A DNA stretch of 64,000 bases from Adineta vaga (Eukaryota; Rotifera): assembly GCA_021613535.1 (NCBI GenBank), contig CP075493.1:15562001-15626000 (forward strand), in the 5' to 3' direction. Below are positions 23,804-35,895 of the stretch, piece after piece. The notes below the pieces were generated by a model. The model ran no database searches. It was not told the origin of the DNA and saw only the letters and a program-made list of their open reading frames with translations. Every line of letters begins with the position of its first letter. The stretch's first letter is position 1. The position numbers and the translations under genes were made by a program.

Positions 23804-24506
23804 ACGTAATCAATATCTTTCAAATAATAGAATCAAAATTAATCACTCTTCTATTCTTTAGATTATACACAGATTCTTGATAAATATTGAGTGGAACAGT
23901 ATATAACTAATAAAAATTGAAACAAACATGACTTTGTTGAGAGATACTTTCATAAGATATCTCTTATTTGTTTATCTTACGTCATTAGATAAGAGCAATG
24001 ACGAATTCTTCTCAAGTAAAGGATACTGAAAAGTTTTCGATTTAACTTTGTCTTATCTACTGAGAAAGAACTATCCCCTTGACCAAAGTTGAATTCTCAG
24101 TTGTACCAGGATACAGATGTTTTTCTTTTTTTTTTACAAAGAATCCATCAGTACATTGTTTCACCTATCTCCATAAGAATTTATTATAAAATTTATAACT
24201 GATATTTTCATTGAGATTAAAGAAGAGTTATATCATGATCATAAACTTGAAAAAAGACTCGTAAAATAATAATAAATACAAAAAAAAGAATCCTCATTTA
24301 TAATTCTTTACTTTTTTTATCAAAATTCCCATGTGATAACAAACTCCCTTAAACTTTTTTTTCTGTATTTATTTACTTCTCTCAATCGTAGTTTTCATCT
24401 ATTACATATATATATATATATTGTATAGAAGAAAGAAAGTCATAGATTTAGTTCAGTTAAAACGTGGTTGTTGATTATTATCTGTGCAATTAAATCTCTT
24501 CGAACA
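23804..24506. other. Intergenic stretch between divergent genes
   Basis: It separates the divergently transcribed SPFH gene and the cation transporter gene, so it should hold both promoters. It is very AT-rich, with a short TA run near 24402-24420. No further gene or defined motif was identified. Confidence 0.5.
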
Positions 24507-26199
24507 ATGGAATATACACTATCAGCTACGACATTACGAGATGATCAATCTATAAGTCGAGGTAAAATACAACTTGAAAAAATCAAAGCAAAAGAAATAT
24601 CACCAGTAACACTCATTCGTATGGAACAATTAGTACCAAATGAAACACCGATAGAGAATAGTATTGGTAAGCATGAAGATCAATTGTGAGTTTTGTTTTT
24701 GTTAAATGTTCATTCGTTAGATGAGGAACCTGATTCTTTAAAATATATTCTTCGTCAACGACATGGCATTCATAGAGAAAATTCGAATTTATCCGAAAGA
24801 ATAAAACGATTCTATGAAAATCAAGATGATCTTATTAAAAGTTATGAACAGACTGAAAAACGAGCAAATAATGATAAAGAAGAACAAAAAAAGAATGAAA
24901 ATTCAAGTAAAAAAATAAAGAAAATGACATCTATTATGTCTCGAGTATCACTCGCTGTGAACATCGTGAGTAATTTATCAATAAATTCAATATTTTTCAT
25001 ATGAAATTTTTTCAGACATTGTTTATAATCAAAATCATTGCTGCAATATTATCGAAATCACTTTCAGTTGCTTCAACTGTAGTTGATTCAGCTGTCGATT
25101 TAGCGTCTTCTGTAATTCTCTTTTGGGCATCTCATGCTGTCAAAAAACGAGACATTTATTTATATCCACAAGGTTAAATTCTTTTAGACTTGAACGCCAT
25201 AGCAATCTTTAGTATGAATTACTTTTGATTTGAATAGGTCGTACACGTTTGGAACCAATTGCTATAATTATTCTATCGGTAATTATGTGTTCGGCATCGG
25301 TAATGGTTATTTATAATTCAATTGATACAATCGTTAATGATGTCGCATATTTTGTGGAAACGAATACAACAAAAACTCTCTCTGAAATTGATATGAGTGT
25401 ATTTCCAATGACAGTTATGGGTGTAACAGTGGTTAGTAAAGCTATTTTGTTCATACTATGTTATCGTGTGAAAAGTCCAATAATGTCTGCTTTGGCAGAA
25501 GATCATAGGAATGATGTTGCTTCGAATATAATTGCACTTGGTTGTGGTTTAGTTGGTAAGCATAAGAACTCTTTTCTTTTTTTATCAACTTTCGCATAAA
25601 CCTTTACTCATCCTATAGGTTCCTATGCTTATCAGAATAGCATCGATCAACGAGCTATTGTTGTCGATCCAACTGGTGCCATACTCATTTCTATATATAT
25701 TATTATATCATGGATTCGTCAAGCTAATCGTAAATTATTTGTTACTATTGATGTATCTATAATCTCTTTTATTTCGAAGGTCAAATCAAATGTTTGACTG
25801 GATATACAGCTAAACCTCAATTTCTATCGCAAATTATTGTGAATATCATATTTTACTTCAAAAGAATTCTATTTTCTTTCTCATTTAATTTAGTGGTTAA
25901 CATATCATCATTCACCTTTGATTGAAAAGATCGATACAGTTCGTGCATTTCATTTTGGTATTTCATTACTCGTTGAAGTTGACATTGTCTTGCCTGAAAC
26001 GATGTTACTCAAAGAAGCACATGATATTGCCGAAGAATTGCAACAGAAAATTGAACGATTACCAGAAGTTGAACGAGTATGTTTTCGACTTTTTTAATGT
26101 TTTTTTTTTTTCATTTATTTATTTATTCATTCATAGGCATTCGTTCACGTCGATTATGAATGTCGACACAAACCAAGCGATGAACATAAAATGGTCTAA
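24507..26199 (+). CDS. Cation diffusion facilitator (ZnT/MTP-type metal transporter)
   Basis: Eight exons join in phase with GT-AG introns of about 45-65 bases: 24507-24666, 24721-24965, 25016-25172, 25238-25555, 25619-25729, 25780-25838, 25894-26076 and 26137-26199, giving 431 residues. A charged, partly coiled N-terminus precedes several membrane helices. Metal-site residues are visible: DSAVDL in TM2 (D-x-x-x-D) and DHRNDV in TM5 (H-x-x-x-D). QIKCLTGYTAKPQFL and IDTVRAFHFG match the conserved block leading into the C-terminal ferredoxin-like domain. The family exports Zn2+ or Mn2+ from cytosol by proton exchange; the DxxxD site in TM2 is the pattern associated with Mn-type plant MTP8-11 proteins, so the metal is uncertain. 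The gene looks intact. Confidence 0.9.
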
Positions 26200-26269
26200 A
26201 TTAAATTCACTAAATTTTCTTTTTTATTAGCACTTTCGAATTCATTTAAAAAAAATTTGAAAAGTAATT

Positions 26270-26343
26270 GGTAGTAGTGGGATTTGAACCCACGAAAGAG
26301 CAGTGCTTAAAACTGCCGCCATAGACCGCTCGGCCATACTACC
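26270..26343 (-). tRNA. tRNA-Leu (anticodon TAA), short variable region
   Basis: Read on the minus strand, the 74 bases fold as a cloverleaf: acceptor GGTAGTA/TACTACC, D arm GCC/GGC with the A-box TGGCCGAGCGG, anticodon stem GCAGT/ACTGC with loop TTTAAGC, and T arm GTGGG-TTCAAAT-CCCAC. The next base on the tRNA strand is A, fitting a Leu discriminator. Between anticodon and T stems there are only about six bases (TCTTTC). Nuclear tRNA-Leu normally has a long variable arm; here it is missing, while the rest resembles tRNA-Leu. It may be a functional oddity or a pseudo-tRNA. Confidence 0.75.
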
Positions 26344-26503
26344 GAAAAATAAATTGACAAATATAATTTCCATTCAGAACATACTCACTTATGCAATATG
26401 TCTTAGCTATTGCATCATACATCAAGAAAACAGTATGAATGTGACGTCATTTTTTCGTTCTTTTTTACAAAAAATGAATCTCTATGTTATGTCGTTATTA
26501 ATT

Positions 26504-26861
26504 TTATAAAGATAAATAAGATTTGAGATGGATGATCCATTTGTTTTTCTTCTCATCAAAATCACATAAACGAATGTAGAACGAGAATGATGGTTTAATT
26601 AATTGTTCTTCTTCGTCATAATTCGAATAAGGAGCTACATCATATCCATCATATTCACTAATTTCAATAATAAAAAGTACGTTTCCAAATTGTTCAGCTT
26701 TTTTTCGATTTCGACTTGTTGATGTAAATGCAGGAAATAGAAATAATTCATCTTTATGTGCACTTTTTTGATGATAATGTTCAATTAATTTATCGGACAA
26801 TTGTGCTCCTCGATAAACATAGATTTTTTTATTTTTATCCCCACCACTCGGTATAAATAAA
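26504..26861 (-). pseudogene. ADP-ribosyltransferase C-terminal fragment
   Basis: The readable part starts at the edge of a telomere-like repeat and reaches a stop at 26504. It carries IYVYRGAQLS (the Arg of the R-S-E triad), FPAFTSTSRN (STS motif) and YSNYDEEEQLIKP (EEE motif). So the catalytic half of an arginine-type ADP-ribosyltransferase is present, but the N-terminal half and any partner domains are missing. An ATG inside the repeat would start a frame with His-Pro dipeptides encoded by the repeat itself, which is unlikely to be native. The sequence is distinct from the other ADP-ribosyltransferases in the window and resembles the TPR-linked type more than the FG-GAP-linked type. Confidence 0.65.
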
Positions 26862-26919
26862 AGAGGGTGTGGGTGAGGGTGTGGGTGAAGGAACAAGTAT
26901 TACCCACGCCCTCACCCTT
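26862..26919. repeat. Telomere-like inverted repeat at a gene breakpoint
   Basis: Left arm GAGGGTGTGGGTGAGGGTG continues with a second TGTGGGTGA; the right arm is TACCCACGCCCTCACCC. It lies at the truncated 5' end of the ADP-ribosyltransferase fragment and about 80 bases beyond the stop codon of the metalloprotease gene. Confidence 0.7.
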
Positions 26920-26998
26920 TTCTTTTTCTTCATATGACAAGTTATGACGAAGAGAAATGATTTTTATTTCTTGAATTAAACAAAACGGTTTATTAGGA

Positions 26999-29900
26999 TT
27001 ATAATTTATAAAGAATAGGTATATGGATCTCTTCATATGGTTGCGCAAGTGGATAACAAGACAATTGACTTTTCCATACAAGAATATTTTCTATCCATTG
27101 AATCTAAGAAGAAAAACATAAGTGATTTTATTGAAAAATTCAAGAGAATTTTACCTTTGGTAGATTTAATTCTCTTTGGTTTTCTGTTTCAATGATTTCT
27201 ACCGATGAAATTATTCTATCTCCTTTACTCAACGAAGATGGTCGAACAAAAACCATTAATTTTCGACGTAAAAGTGAACGTGGTGAAATATAATGATCAT
27301 AGAATTGAATTAAATCATTACGTTCAAATGTTTTAACAATTTCACTTTCAAGTTGAGCTTAAAAAAAATAACGAGGAGAAATTCTTTCGTTTTGTTTTCG
27401 TCAATAACTTACGTCTATTAAAACAGAATTGATGAGAAGTAATTTCACCCCAAAATTCATCTCCTTGATCTTCCATACTTTTTGGTATTTCAGTCGATTT
27501 GATAATAAAAGCATCACGTTGCTTTCGAAATTCATCATCAGACATTTGTTCAATGTATTCCTATATAGATTTAAGATTGATATTCAATAATTCTACATTC
27601 TTTTCATATACATACTCGAATAGAATCGAGAAATAATTCAATTCGTTGATTTAAATAATCTAATTCACTAGTTGATTGTATAATTATTTGAATACCTTGT
27701 GCACCATAGATACGATAAACACCAGACTGAACAATATATCCCAATTGTTCTTTCGTACGTAATTGATTGAAACATGCTTCATGAATAAGATGAGAAAAAA
27801 GATTAATTAATGCATTATTTTCTAAATTTTGTTGAAAACATTGAAGAAAGATATGAATAGCATTAGTACAAGATCCATCATTGAGCATCGTATACGCAAA
27901 ATTACAACCTATAGAATATTAACAAAAATTATCTTTTGTTTTAGTTTGTTCGCACATGAAGAATTTCACCTTCGGGCAACATAAGATGTCGTTGAGTAAA
28001 CCACATATTGGGAAATAGTGGTTGAAATAGATGATTTTTATGAAATTTTTCTTGAAAAATCCTCATATAATCGATGGCTTGCTAAATAAACGATACAAAC
28101 ATCGGACGATATGATTAAACATCATTCAGAATGACACCTTACACTTTTAGTCAAATTCCCATACATAAATGAGTCAACATAAAACCGAGTAAATAGACAT
28201 TGCTTAAATATTTCCATATCATGTGATGTGATTTCTAGAAGAAAATCGCTGATGAATCAACTCGCATCTTTTTCTTAACTATATTTACCATCAACACAAC
28301 TTAATAATTCATCATTATTCCATTGATATTCCGCTGTTAAGTAATTAATACCACATTTTGCCATTGAATACGATTCTTGAGTATGAAAATTTTTTAAATT
28401 TTGTTTTCTCTATTATATTCAGAAAACAATTTCAGTTAATAAGAATAAAATCATACTTACAAGTTCTCGAAAAATTTCAAATCGTTGTTGATCTATTTTA
28501 AAATTCATCATACGATCAATGATTTTTTCAAATAATATACAAGTTTTATGATTATATCCATTAATACTTAACTAAATAGTCGAAATTTCGAATGAATGTC
28601 TTTGCTAAAATATAAATATACCTCAATGCCATATAATGATGTTGAAAGATTGTATTTGAGACCAGCAAGTCGTGCTGGATAAGTAAGATCAGAAAGTGAA
28701 TCTTTGACTAATTCAACATAAATTGAATTCATATTTCGATGAATTGGATCGATATTAACTAAAGAACTTTATGAAACAAAGAAAAACATTTTGTTTAGAT
28801 GAAATAGAAATAATCTACTTGGATAAATTAAAATAAAGAAATACTTTTGGTAATTTATAAAATCGATCTTCAGCATAATAAAGTCGAAAATATTCATTCT
28901 CCTATAATAAAAACAAATGTTAGACTATGAGAACATCTAACATTTTCTCACTTGGATTTTTATTGGTAATTGTGGACATTTTATTGTTATATTCTTTATT
29001 AAATTTAAAAAATTCAATAATCTTTTTAGATAATGATTCAATTATACTTACTTGATCATTATGATACAATTCGAAGTTCGTTGGTATGAAATCATTGGGT
29101 AATGGTAAATAAAAATCATCAATATTGATATTTGTTTCACATTTCTACAAAGAACATTTTCTTTCAATTCTATTCTAGAATAGTTTATTTACTTTAATCA
29201 AATCATCAGATAAATCTTCTTGTTTATATTTTATTCCATACCATTTTTCTTTTTCAGTTGCTATTGTTGTAAACTCTTTACCAAAGAGAAATATCCTAAA
29301 TAATATACTGAGAATAACAGATTAATTCATCGTATAATCTATACTTCATTTTGCTCGGTATTAGATATTCATTGAGCAGATGGCAAATGAGATCCGGTCG
29401 AAATTCTCGTAAATCATAACCACCAAAAAGACAATCAGTTAATGGATAATCCTAAATAGATATGAACGCAACTGTCTATAAATTTCAGTAACTTTATAGT
29501 AAATAATATACTCGTATTTCACTAGCTAAATTTTTAACAAAAGCGTAAGGCGATTCTTTTTCAGCAAATTGAAAATTCATCATTCGCATATTCTATAAAT
29601 ATTGAAAAGATTTAATCATCAATAATTTTATTTTCTTTATTTTACTTTTCGTTCATCGAAAATCCGTTTTTGTGGTCCTTCCTTACGTAGCATTGCCATA
29701 TATTGATAGATAATAACAATAATTTCATCCCATCGTTCTATAGACAAGATTCAAAAGAATTTTTTCACAAAATAAATTTGATTTACTTAATCCTTCAATA
29801 GTTAATTCTACTTCAATGGTAAAGAAGTTAAAACCAGGTGCATACTGTGTTCTACTATAAGATAGAAGTCGCGAAGCGAAACCTCGTTTTTTTACATGGG

Positions 29901-31092
29901 AAAATAGTGAGCCTTTGCCCTGATGGCTCATCAAAAATGAGAGATACAATCCTGGCTAAAATAAAATTAAAATAATCTTCAAATTTTCGAAAATGTTCTA
30001 TACATTGCAATAATAAAGCTCATGATAATCTGGGATTACCCAGTTGATACTCATGAGACGAAATTCAGCAATGGGTTCTACATAACAAATCTTCAAAATA
30101 GAAAGTCGACATTGAAAGAAGAACTATGAAAAGAAGAAATAACCTTTCGTGTTGTTGGACCATATGGATCGGCTGAATATTTCTGTGCTATTAATTGTTT
30201 ATTGGGAATTGTTTTGAAACTATTAACAACAAATGATTGAAGTTCATCAAGAGAATCTAAAATTATTTTGAATAAAATGAGAAAATTGAAATTTTTCTTC
30301 CTACGTACGATTACTCAATACAACTAGACTCATACGATTAGCTGAATAATGTTTTTCATAAAAATCAATTAAAACTTGTCGAATATCGATTCCCATTTGT
30401 TTAGGTACTGTTTGTAATGATTCAATATTTCCAGTAGTAAATCTTGAAAAGGGATGTTCAGGATCTGATGTGAATTTTTCTATTTGAATAATTCGTCGGT
30501 AATCTAAAGATAAATTTTTTTCGAATTCGGAATGAACCGCTTGTACTTCACGATCGATTGATGATGAAGAAAACAAAGGTGAAATGAAAAATTGAGCAAA
30601 TCTAAATTAATCTGAAAGTGAATTGAAAATAACGAAAAAAAACGATATACATATCGAGTACATCAGCTAATGCATTTGGATTAATATCAAAATGATAATT
30701 CGTTTCTCTAGCATCTGTAAATGCATTGGAATTGCCACCATTACTTTCGATAAATTTCTTAAATTCATTTTCATTTGGATACTACAAAATACAATCGATT
30801 TTTATTTGTTTCTTTTTGGGAAAATCATTCGATACTATACTTTCGTACTACCCATGAAAAGCATATGTTCTACAAAATGAGCAACACCAGGAATATCTTT
30901 TCGATCAGCCAAAACACCAACACTTACACTAATAGCAACAGCTGCTTTATCAAGACTTTCATGATTCACCAATACACATAGCATACCATTCGAAAGTTCC
31001 AATCCACGATAATTCCATTTATCAATATCACTCTTTTTGATTCTATCAACAATACGTACTATTGGTGAATCAGATAATGATAACGATTCCAT
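26999..31092 (-). CDS. Insulin-degrading-enzyme-like M16 metalloprotease, many exons
   Basis: The gene starts at the ATG at 31092 and runs through many short introns to a TAA at 26999-27001. The first exon (30841-31092) has the inverted zinc motif HFVEH (His72, Glu75, His76). The next exons read YPNENEFKKFIESNGG, then FAQFFISPLF and DREVQAVHSEFEKN, whose Glu is the expected third zinc ligand. PFSRFTTGN and later EQLGYIVQSGVYR match conserved parts of both halves of insulysin/nardilysin enzymes. These peptidases enclose and cut small peptides in a clam-shell chamber, usually in the cytosol. I did not resolve every exon boundary, but no clear disabling lesion was noticed. The SARTs of the second half (about 27600-28000) are present, so the length is near the usual 1000 residues. 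Confidence 0.85.
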
Positions 31093-31244
31093 TTTAGAAT
31101 CTAATAATATAGAACGTAGATTTTAAATTAAATTAATTAATTAACATATTGTTTATTCAAGAAAGTCAAAATGATCAAAATTGAAGAATTAACTAAAATC
31201 ATTCTGTTTGAATGTGCCTAACAATTTAAGTTAAGTTAACAAAT

Positions 31245-31830
31245 ACTCACTCGGTTTTTTCCGTTTTTAGTATCAAGTAATAATATTCTTTTCTTATGAA
31301 GAAAAAGAGATGTAGTTTGATATTGAAATAATATCATTGTTCTTTATATAACATTCGACAAGAGAATCAGATAAAGATTTGTTTTTTGCATTTATTATTG
31401 TGAAGGAAAGGGAAAAAAAATGAAAACTCTTAGTTATGTTTCAAGATTAAAACGTCATTAAATGACACATCACCTTGTAAACTATGTTCTTTTTATAATA
31501 AGAAAGAAGAGTATGTAGCTGTGAATTGTGAGGTTATCTTCAATCGTGTCTTCAAAAAGTAATTGGTAGTAGTAGGATTCGAACCCACGAAAGAACAGTG
31601 CTTGAAACTGCCGCCATAGACCGCTCGGCCATACTACCGAAAGATGTAGTGAGAACATAAGATTCTGTTCTCTTAGAAAAACATTCTTCATAGAATCGAT
31701 TGTTCATCAAGTGAAAAACAATAGATTTCAATTCCATGAGATATAACCTTAAATTCATCATAGATTGACATTATTATCATTTACCGATCATCGTTTCGAA
31801 CAGATACACTTCGCTCGTTATGACGCATTA
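31245..31830. repeat. tRNA-Leu-bearing dispersed repeat, copy 2
   Basis: This stretch is similar, by eye, to 42221-42684 and 49237-49895. Shared blocks include CTCGGTTTTTTCCGTTTTTAG-like sequence (copies 2 and 4), TGTAGCTGTGAATTGTGAGG, the tRNA, and GAAAGATGTAGTGAGAACAT behind it. It lacks a block of about 100 bases (beginning TTTCTTTTCATAATCAATCA) that copies 3 and 4 have. It ends at a telomere-like inverted repeat, as does copy 3. Confidence 0.75.
31565..31638 (-). tRNA. tRNA-Leu (anticodon CAA), short variable region
   Basis: Same 74-base cloverleaf as at 26270-26343, but with loop TTCAAGC, so the anticodon is CAA, and with a canonical B-box GGTTCGAATCC. The variable region is only about six bases. 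The identical sequence recurs at 42327-42400 and 49582-49655. Confidence 0.75.
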
Positions 31831-31876
31831 TAGGGTGTGGGTATTCTTTTCATTACACACCCACACCCGCACCCTC
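31831..31876. repeat. Telomere-like inverted repeat
   Basis: Left arm TAGGGTGTGGGTATTC, right arm ACACCCACACCCGCACCCT. It borders the second tRNA-bearing repeat; the copy at 42.69 kb borders the third in the same orientation. Confidence 0.65.
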
Positions 31877-32119
31877 GTATCTGACTACTCACAAAGAGTA
31901 GACTTTTGTTTTTATTCTATTTATATCGATTCTGAAAGAATGGAAAATATTTCTTTCATATTTTTATATACATATCTGTTTTGTAAGAAACTAAAGAAAA
32001 GAAAATCCGAAAAAGACTTCTTTTCTTAGTAACTCAAGTGATACTAAATCATACGAAATTGAAAATAGGCTTGATGCTATTGGCGTTATCAGAGATAAGC
32101 TGTGGGGGAGGGAATCGAT

Positions 32120-32170
32120 CTGAGGGTATGGTTTAAAAGGAAATGCTTACACCCACATCCGCACCGTCAA
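32120..32170. repeat. Telomere-like inverted repeat, imperfect
   Basis: Left arm CTGAGGGTATGGTTT, right arm ACACCCACATCCGCACCGTCA. The arms are diverged and the G-rich side has lost a TGTGGG unit. Confidence 0.45.
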
Positions 32171-32347
32171 AATGAAAGAACAGAAAAACAAGTTTTATTA
32201 TATGATCCATTTATTAGTTGGTTTTTCCTTCCATAGATACATAGTATGTGATGAATTATGTAAATTTGAACAGTTGTTAATAAAAATATTTGAAAATCTA
32301 TAGTAGATAGCGCCAATACTGTTTCATTTTATGATCCACATCTCCCA

Positions 32348-35300
32348 TCAGAATTTTCTGGGTCCACCACTACCACTATGCTAAAAACAAATCAATAGTT
32401 TTCGTTGTTTTTATATAAATATAATTTTTCTTTCATAATCCTTTGTATAAAAAAATTATTTTCGAAGAAATGTTCGTTGAAAACATGTTTATTCTCACTT
32501 GTATTTTTTCATTGTAATGCTCCTTCCTTTCTTTTGAATTTTCTCGTAACTGAAAAATAAAGACAAAATGCCAGTATTCGATGTTATTGATTGCAAAATA
32601 ACTTTACTTTATTGTATGCATTTTGAAGTTCATTAAATCTTCGTTGTTGACTTTCATATTGCTCTCGAGTATTCTAAAATATGATGAAAATCATGAAAAC
32701 TGACGAAGAAGATAAGAAAGATTTGTACTGTGAGTTCATGTTTGCAACGATTTTGTTCCTCTAATACACGTTGAAGATCATCTTGTAGTTGTTCGATTCG
32801 AACACTATATCTTTGAAGTTTTTCTTCTTTATTCTGTATATTGATAAACATTAGATGACATAAATACAGATATCAAATGATTTTACTTCAATAATACTTT
32901 TCAATTCTCTGATGTTCCTTGGTTCTTTCCTTCTTTCCTAGAAAGAAAAAAAGAAATGAATCATTATGCATAATGATAGCTTCTCATAAAGACAGTATTC
33001 GAGAGATTTTGAATTTTATCTCTATGACGAGTACCGATTCATCCACAGAATGATTCTATTTTAATCCATAGTGAATTTATATAGCTTTTCGATTAAATAT
33101 ATACTATTTCTTCATATTTTGCGTGTAAATCATCATACTGTTGCTGGTATTTTTTATTTAAATTTCTTCGATATTGTTCATAACGTTCTTTCGAAATCTA
33201 AATCGTGAATTTGTAGATTCAATGTTTGAATTTTCTAAATATCTCATTGACAAAATCTTCAATTAAACAATCAACAAAGATATAATATACATTCGCATAT
33301 CGACTATGATCAATTCTTTTGAGTTGATTATTTTCATCTGCCAGTTTTTTCACGCGACGTTCACTCGCTTCAACCTATGAAAACTCAATCAACAATACTT
33401 GAATTTTTAAACTGTTTATATCTTCTTCAAGTTCCCTGATTCTTAATTGATACTTTTGACTAAAAGCACGTTCAAGATTAGTTTCATGAATTTTATATTC
33501 CTGAATAATATATAATCGATTCGTTATACATACACAAATTTCAGCATCTTTTTCTAGTAATTTTTTTTGACACTAAAATTGGCATTTGATTCCGAGAAAC
33601 TCTCAATAAAGAAATAATTTTCCATACGTACATCATCATATTTTTGTACTAATTCTGTAATATGATTCGATATATGAGAGATATTCTCTGTATCATGTCG
33701 AAGTTGTTCAGTTGTGTGATTAACAACAGTTATCGAATCCTGTATAAGAGAAACGGTTTCTACTCATTCAACAGACAGAAGATCGAAATATCATACTTCA
33801 GGTTTTGGATCATATGAAACAACCTAAAACAGGAAATTGTTCAAATAGTTTAGTTCAATCTTTAAATTAAAAAAATTCAAACCGATATTGAACTTGTTCG
33901 TATCAATGACTAACAGATAATTGCAAAATAAAAACATGTTTTTTTAGTTATGTTCTTGTATCTGTTTCCTATCATACCTGATCATGTGATTGAAAACGAC
34001 CTAATAAATCATTAAGGTTAGCAATTTGTGTCCGTAAATGTTGTTCCGTGCATCGGAGTGCTTCACATTCTTTTTGTAGTTGCTAAAATTTTATCATAAA
34101 TAACTCTTCAATCATAGAAAAGATACAAACATTGACATTTAAACTGTTTTATCCTTGCTATAAATACAAAAGAAAATCAAAATGAAACGAAATGATTTGA
34201 TATACAAATCATAAGATAAAAAAGCGAATTTGCGCTCGTAATGGTTAAAATGAAGCGTCTTTTCTCGTATAAATCAACACTTCTCTTATTCGCTCATTTA
34301 TGCAAGTGATTAATTTTAGGCAAGTTTTAAGATGAAATAAAATATTCACTTTACCTCATGTTGATATGTATCGTAATTCGATGATGAACATGATCGATGT
34401 TTATGAATATTCTAAGCGAAATTCTTTGAGATAAAATAAAGTGAAAGACAATTTTTTCAATCATACAGCAACTTGCTTATCAAAATCGTCTTTTAAACGT
34501 CGTAATGTATTATCTGCTCTAGTTTTGTGTTCATCATATTTTTTCAATTCTGCTTGATGTTCTTCATTGATTTGTTTTAATTTCTTAATAAATATTGAAT
34601 AAAAAAGAATGTTATTGATGACAGGTTAATTTTCGTTTTGTATCTTGCTTTTTTTAATGAATCTATTTCATTTTGAAGTTGTCTTTCACGTTCGTCGAAT
34701 TGTACAGTAGAAATATTAACTGGTGTTGTTGAACGTATATGTGAGAAGCTAGATGGAGTCGGTACTTTATTATTGGTATCATCAAGTGTTCGGCGAAGTT
34801 TGATATTTTCTTCATTACATATTGCAAGTGCAGCTTTCAATTCACGAAGTTCTTCATTGTCAACAGTAGTTTGATTATCGGATGTTTTTGTTGACGATGA
34901 CACGTGACTTGAAAAGTAGAAACAATGACAAATAAAGAATAGAGAACGAAGATCTTTCTTTGCAAATAAGCTGTAGAACAGATGAAAAAAAAATACTCGG
35001 TATCGTTAATGATTGAAGTTAGAAGTGTTTTTGTAAGTATTGTCGAACAATAGTTGTATTTCACATACAAAGTCATCTTTGATTTCTTCATAAAATGTTT
35101 CTCAACGGAAAACTTTCTCCTACAAATTCAATTATTTGATATCATGTCAGCATCAACATATTCCACTTCATCATCACTAGAATTTCGAATCTCACTTGAT
35201 TGTGTTGTACCCATTAACGAACAAAATAAGTTGAACACTTTCGACTGTCTTTCATCTCTCTCTCTCTTATGTCATCTAGTTGATCTTTCATTCATTTTTC

Positions 35301-35830
35301 TCTCCTGCTTCTTTTACTTCTACGATTTCTCTATTCTATTCAACTAAGTTACCAGAACAAAGACAAAGAGAGAAAAAGTGAGAAAGGCTATAATCACCAA
35401 CTCGATCAACAATTTATTTCATTCCATTAAAAGTTGATAGACTTGATATCTGACAAACTAAACGCAGACATACCAAGTGGGTGATAATATATTCAAGTCA
35501 TGGCGGTCACTTTGTTCTTCCAGAAACAAAATACGTAATTTCAAATTGAAATTTTCACGTCGAAGCTCTTGAACTTCCTAAAAATCAATAAAATCATTAA
35601 TATTTAAAATCATTGAAAAACCAAAAAAATTGTCTATCTTTATCACTTCCTATTTTTCTCCTTCAAATACATAGTCTTTTGTCAACTAAGATTATGATAT
35701 TAGTTTAACAACTGATCATAAGAAAAATGATTAGAAAACAAAACATTTACTGTATTAATTTCACCCATTGTTCTTGATGTCATAGGAGAATTAAGTTGAG
35801 GTTGTTGACTTCTTCCTTTTGGAGTTTCTA
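32348..35830 (-). CDS. Centrosomin-like coiled-coil protein (CM1 motif), many exons
   Basis: Coding exons are split by many short introns. An early exon (about 35470-35577) reads VQELRRENFNLKLRILFLEEQ, which matches the CM1 motif of centrosomin, CDK5RAP2 and myomegalin. In that family CM1 binds and activates gamma-tubulin ring complexes at centrosomes. The exon before it (about 35752-35828) gives ETPKGRSQQPQLNSPMTSRTMGEINT. Later exons encode charged heptad-rich sequence such as DERERQLQNEIDSLKKA and NEEHQAELKKYDEHKTRADNTLRRL, so most of the protein is coiled coil. The last exon ends GSGGPRKF at a TGA at 32348-32350. One intron seems to use a GC donor (AAAAAAGCAAGA near 34650). The exact start is uncertain because an inserted element lies just upstream, from 35896. 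Confidence 0.7.
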
Positions 35831-35895
35831 AAGAAAAAAAATATTCATTTTAGTTTTATTGTAAATCAATACTTATCTTCTCCAGATTCGCGTGT

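Noticed and set aside
26785-27081. Frame of 98 codons on the minus strand with His-Thr repeats
   Set aside because: It runs from the last exon of the metalloprotease in the wrong frame into the telomere-like repeat.
31482-31761. Open frames of 60-70 codons over the tRNA genes (also at 42232 and 49448)
   Set aside because: They simply read through the tRNA and its repeated flanks; identical peptides at three sites reflect the repeat, not a protein gene.
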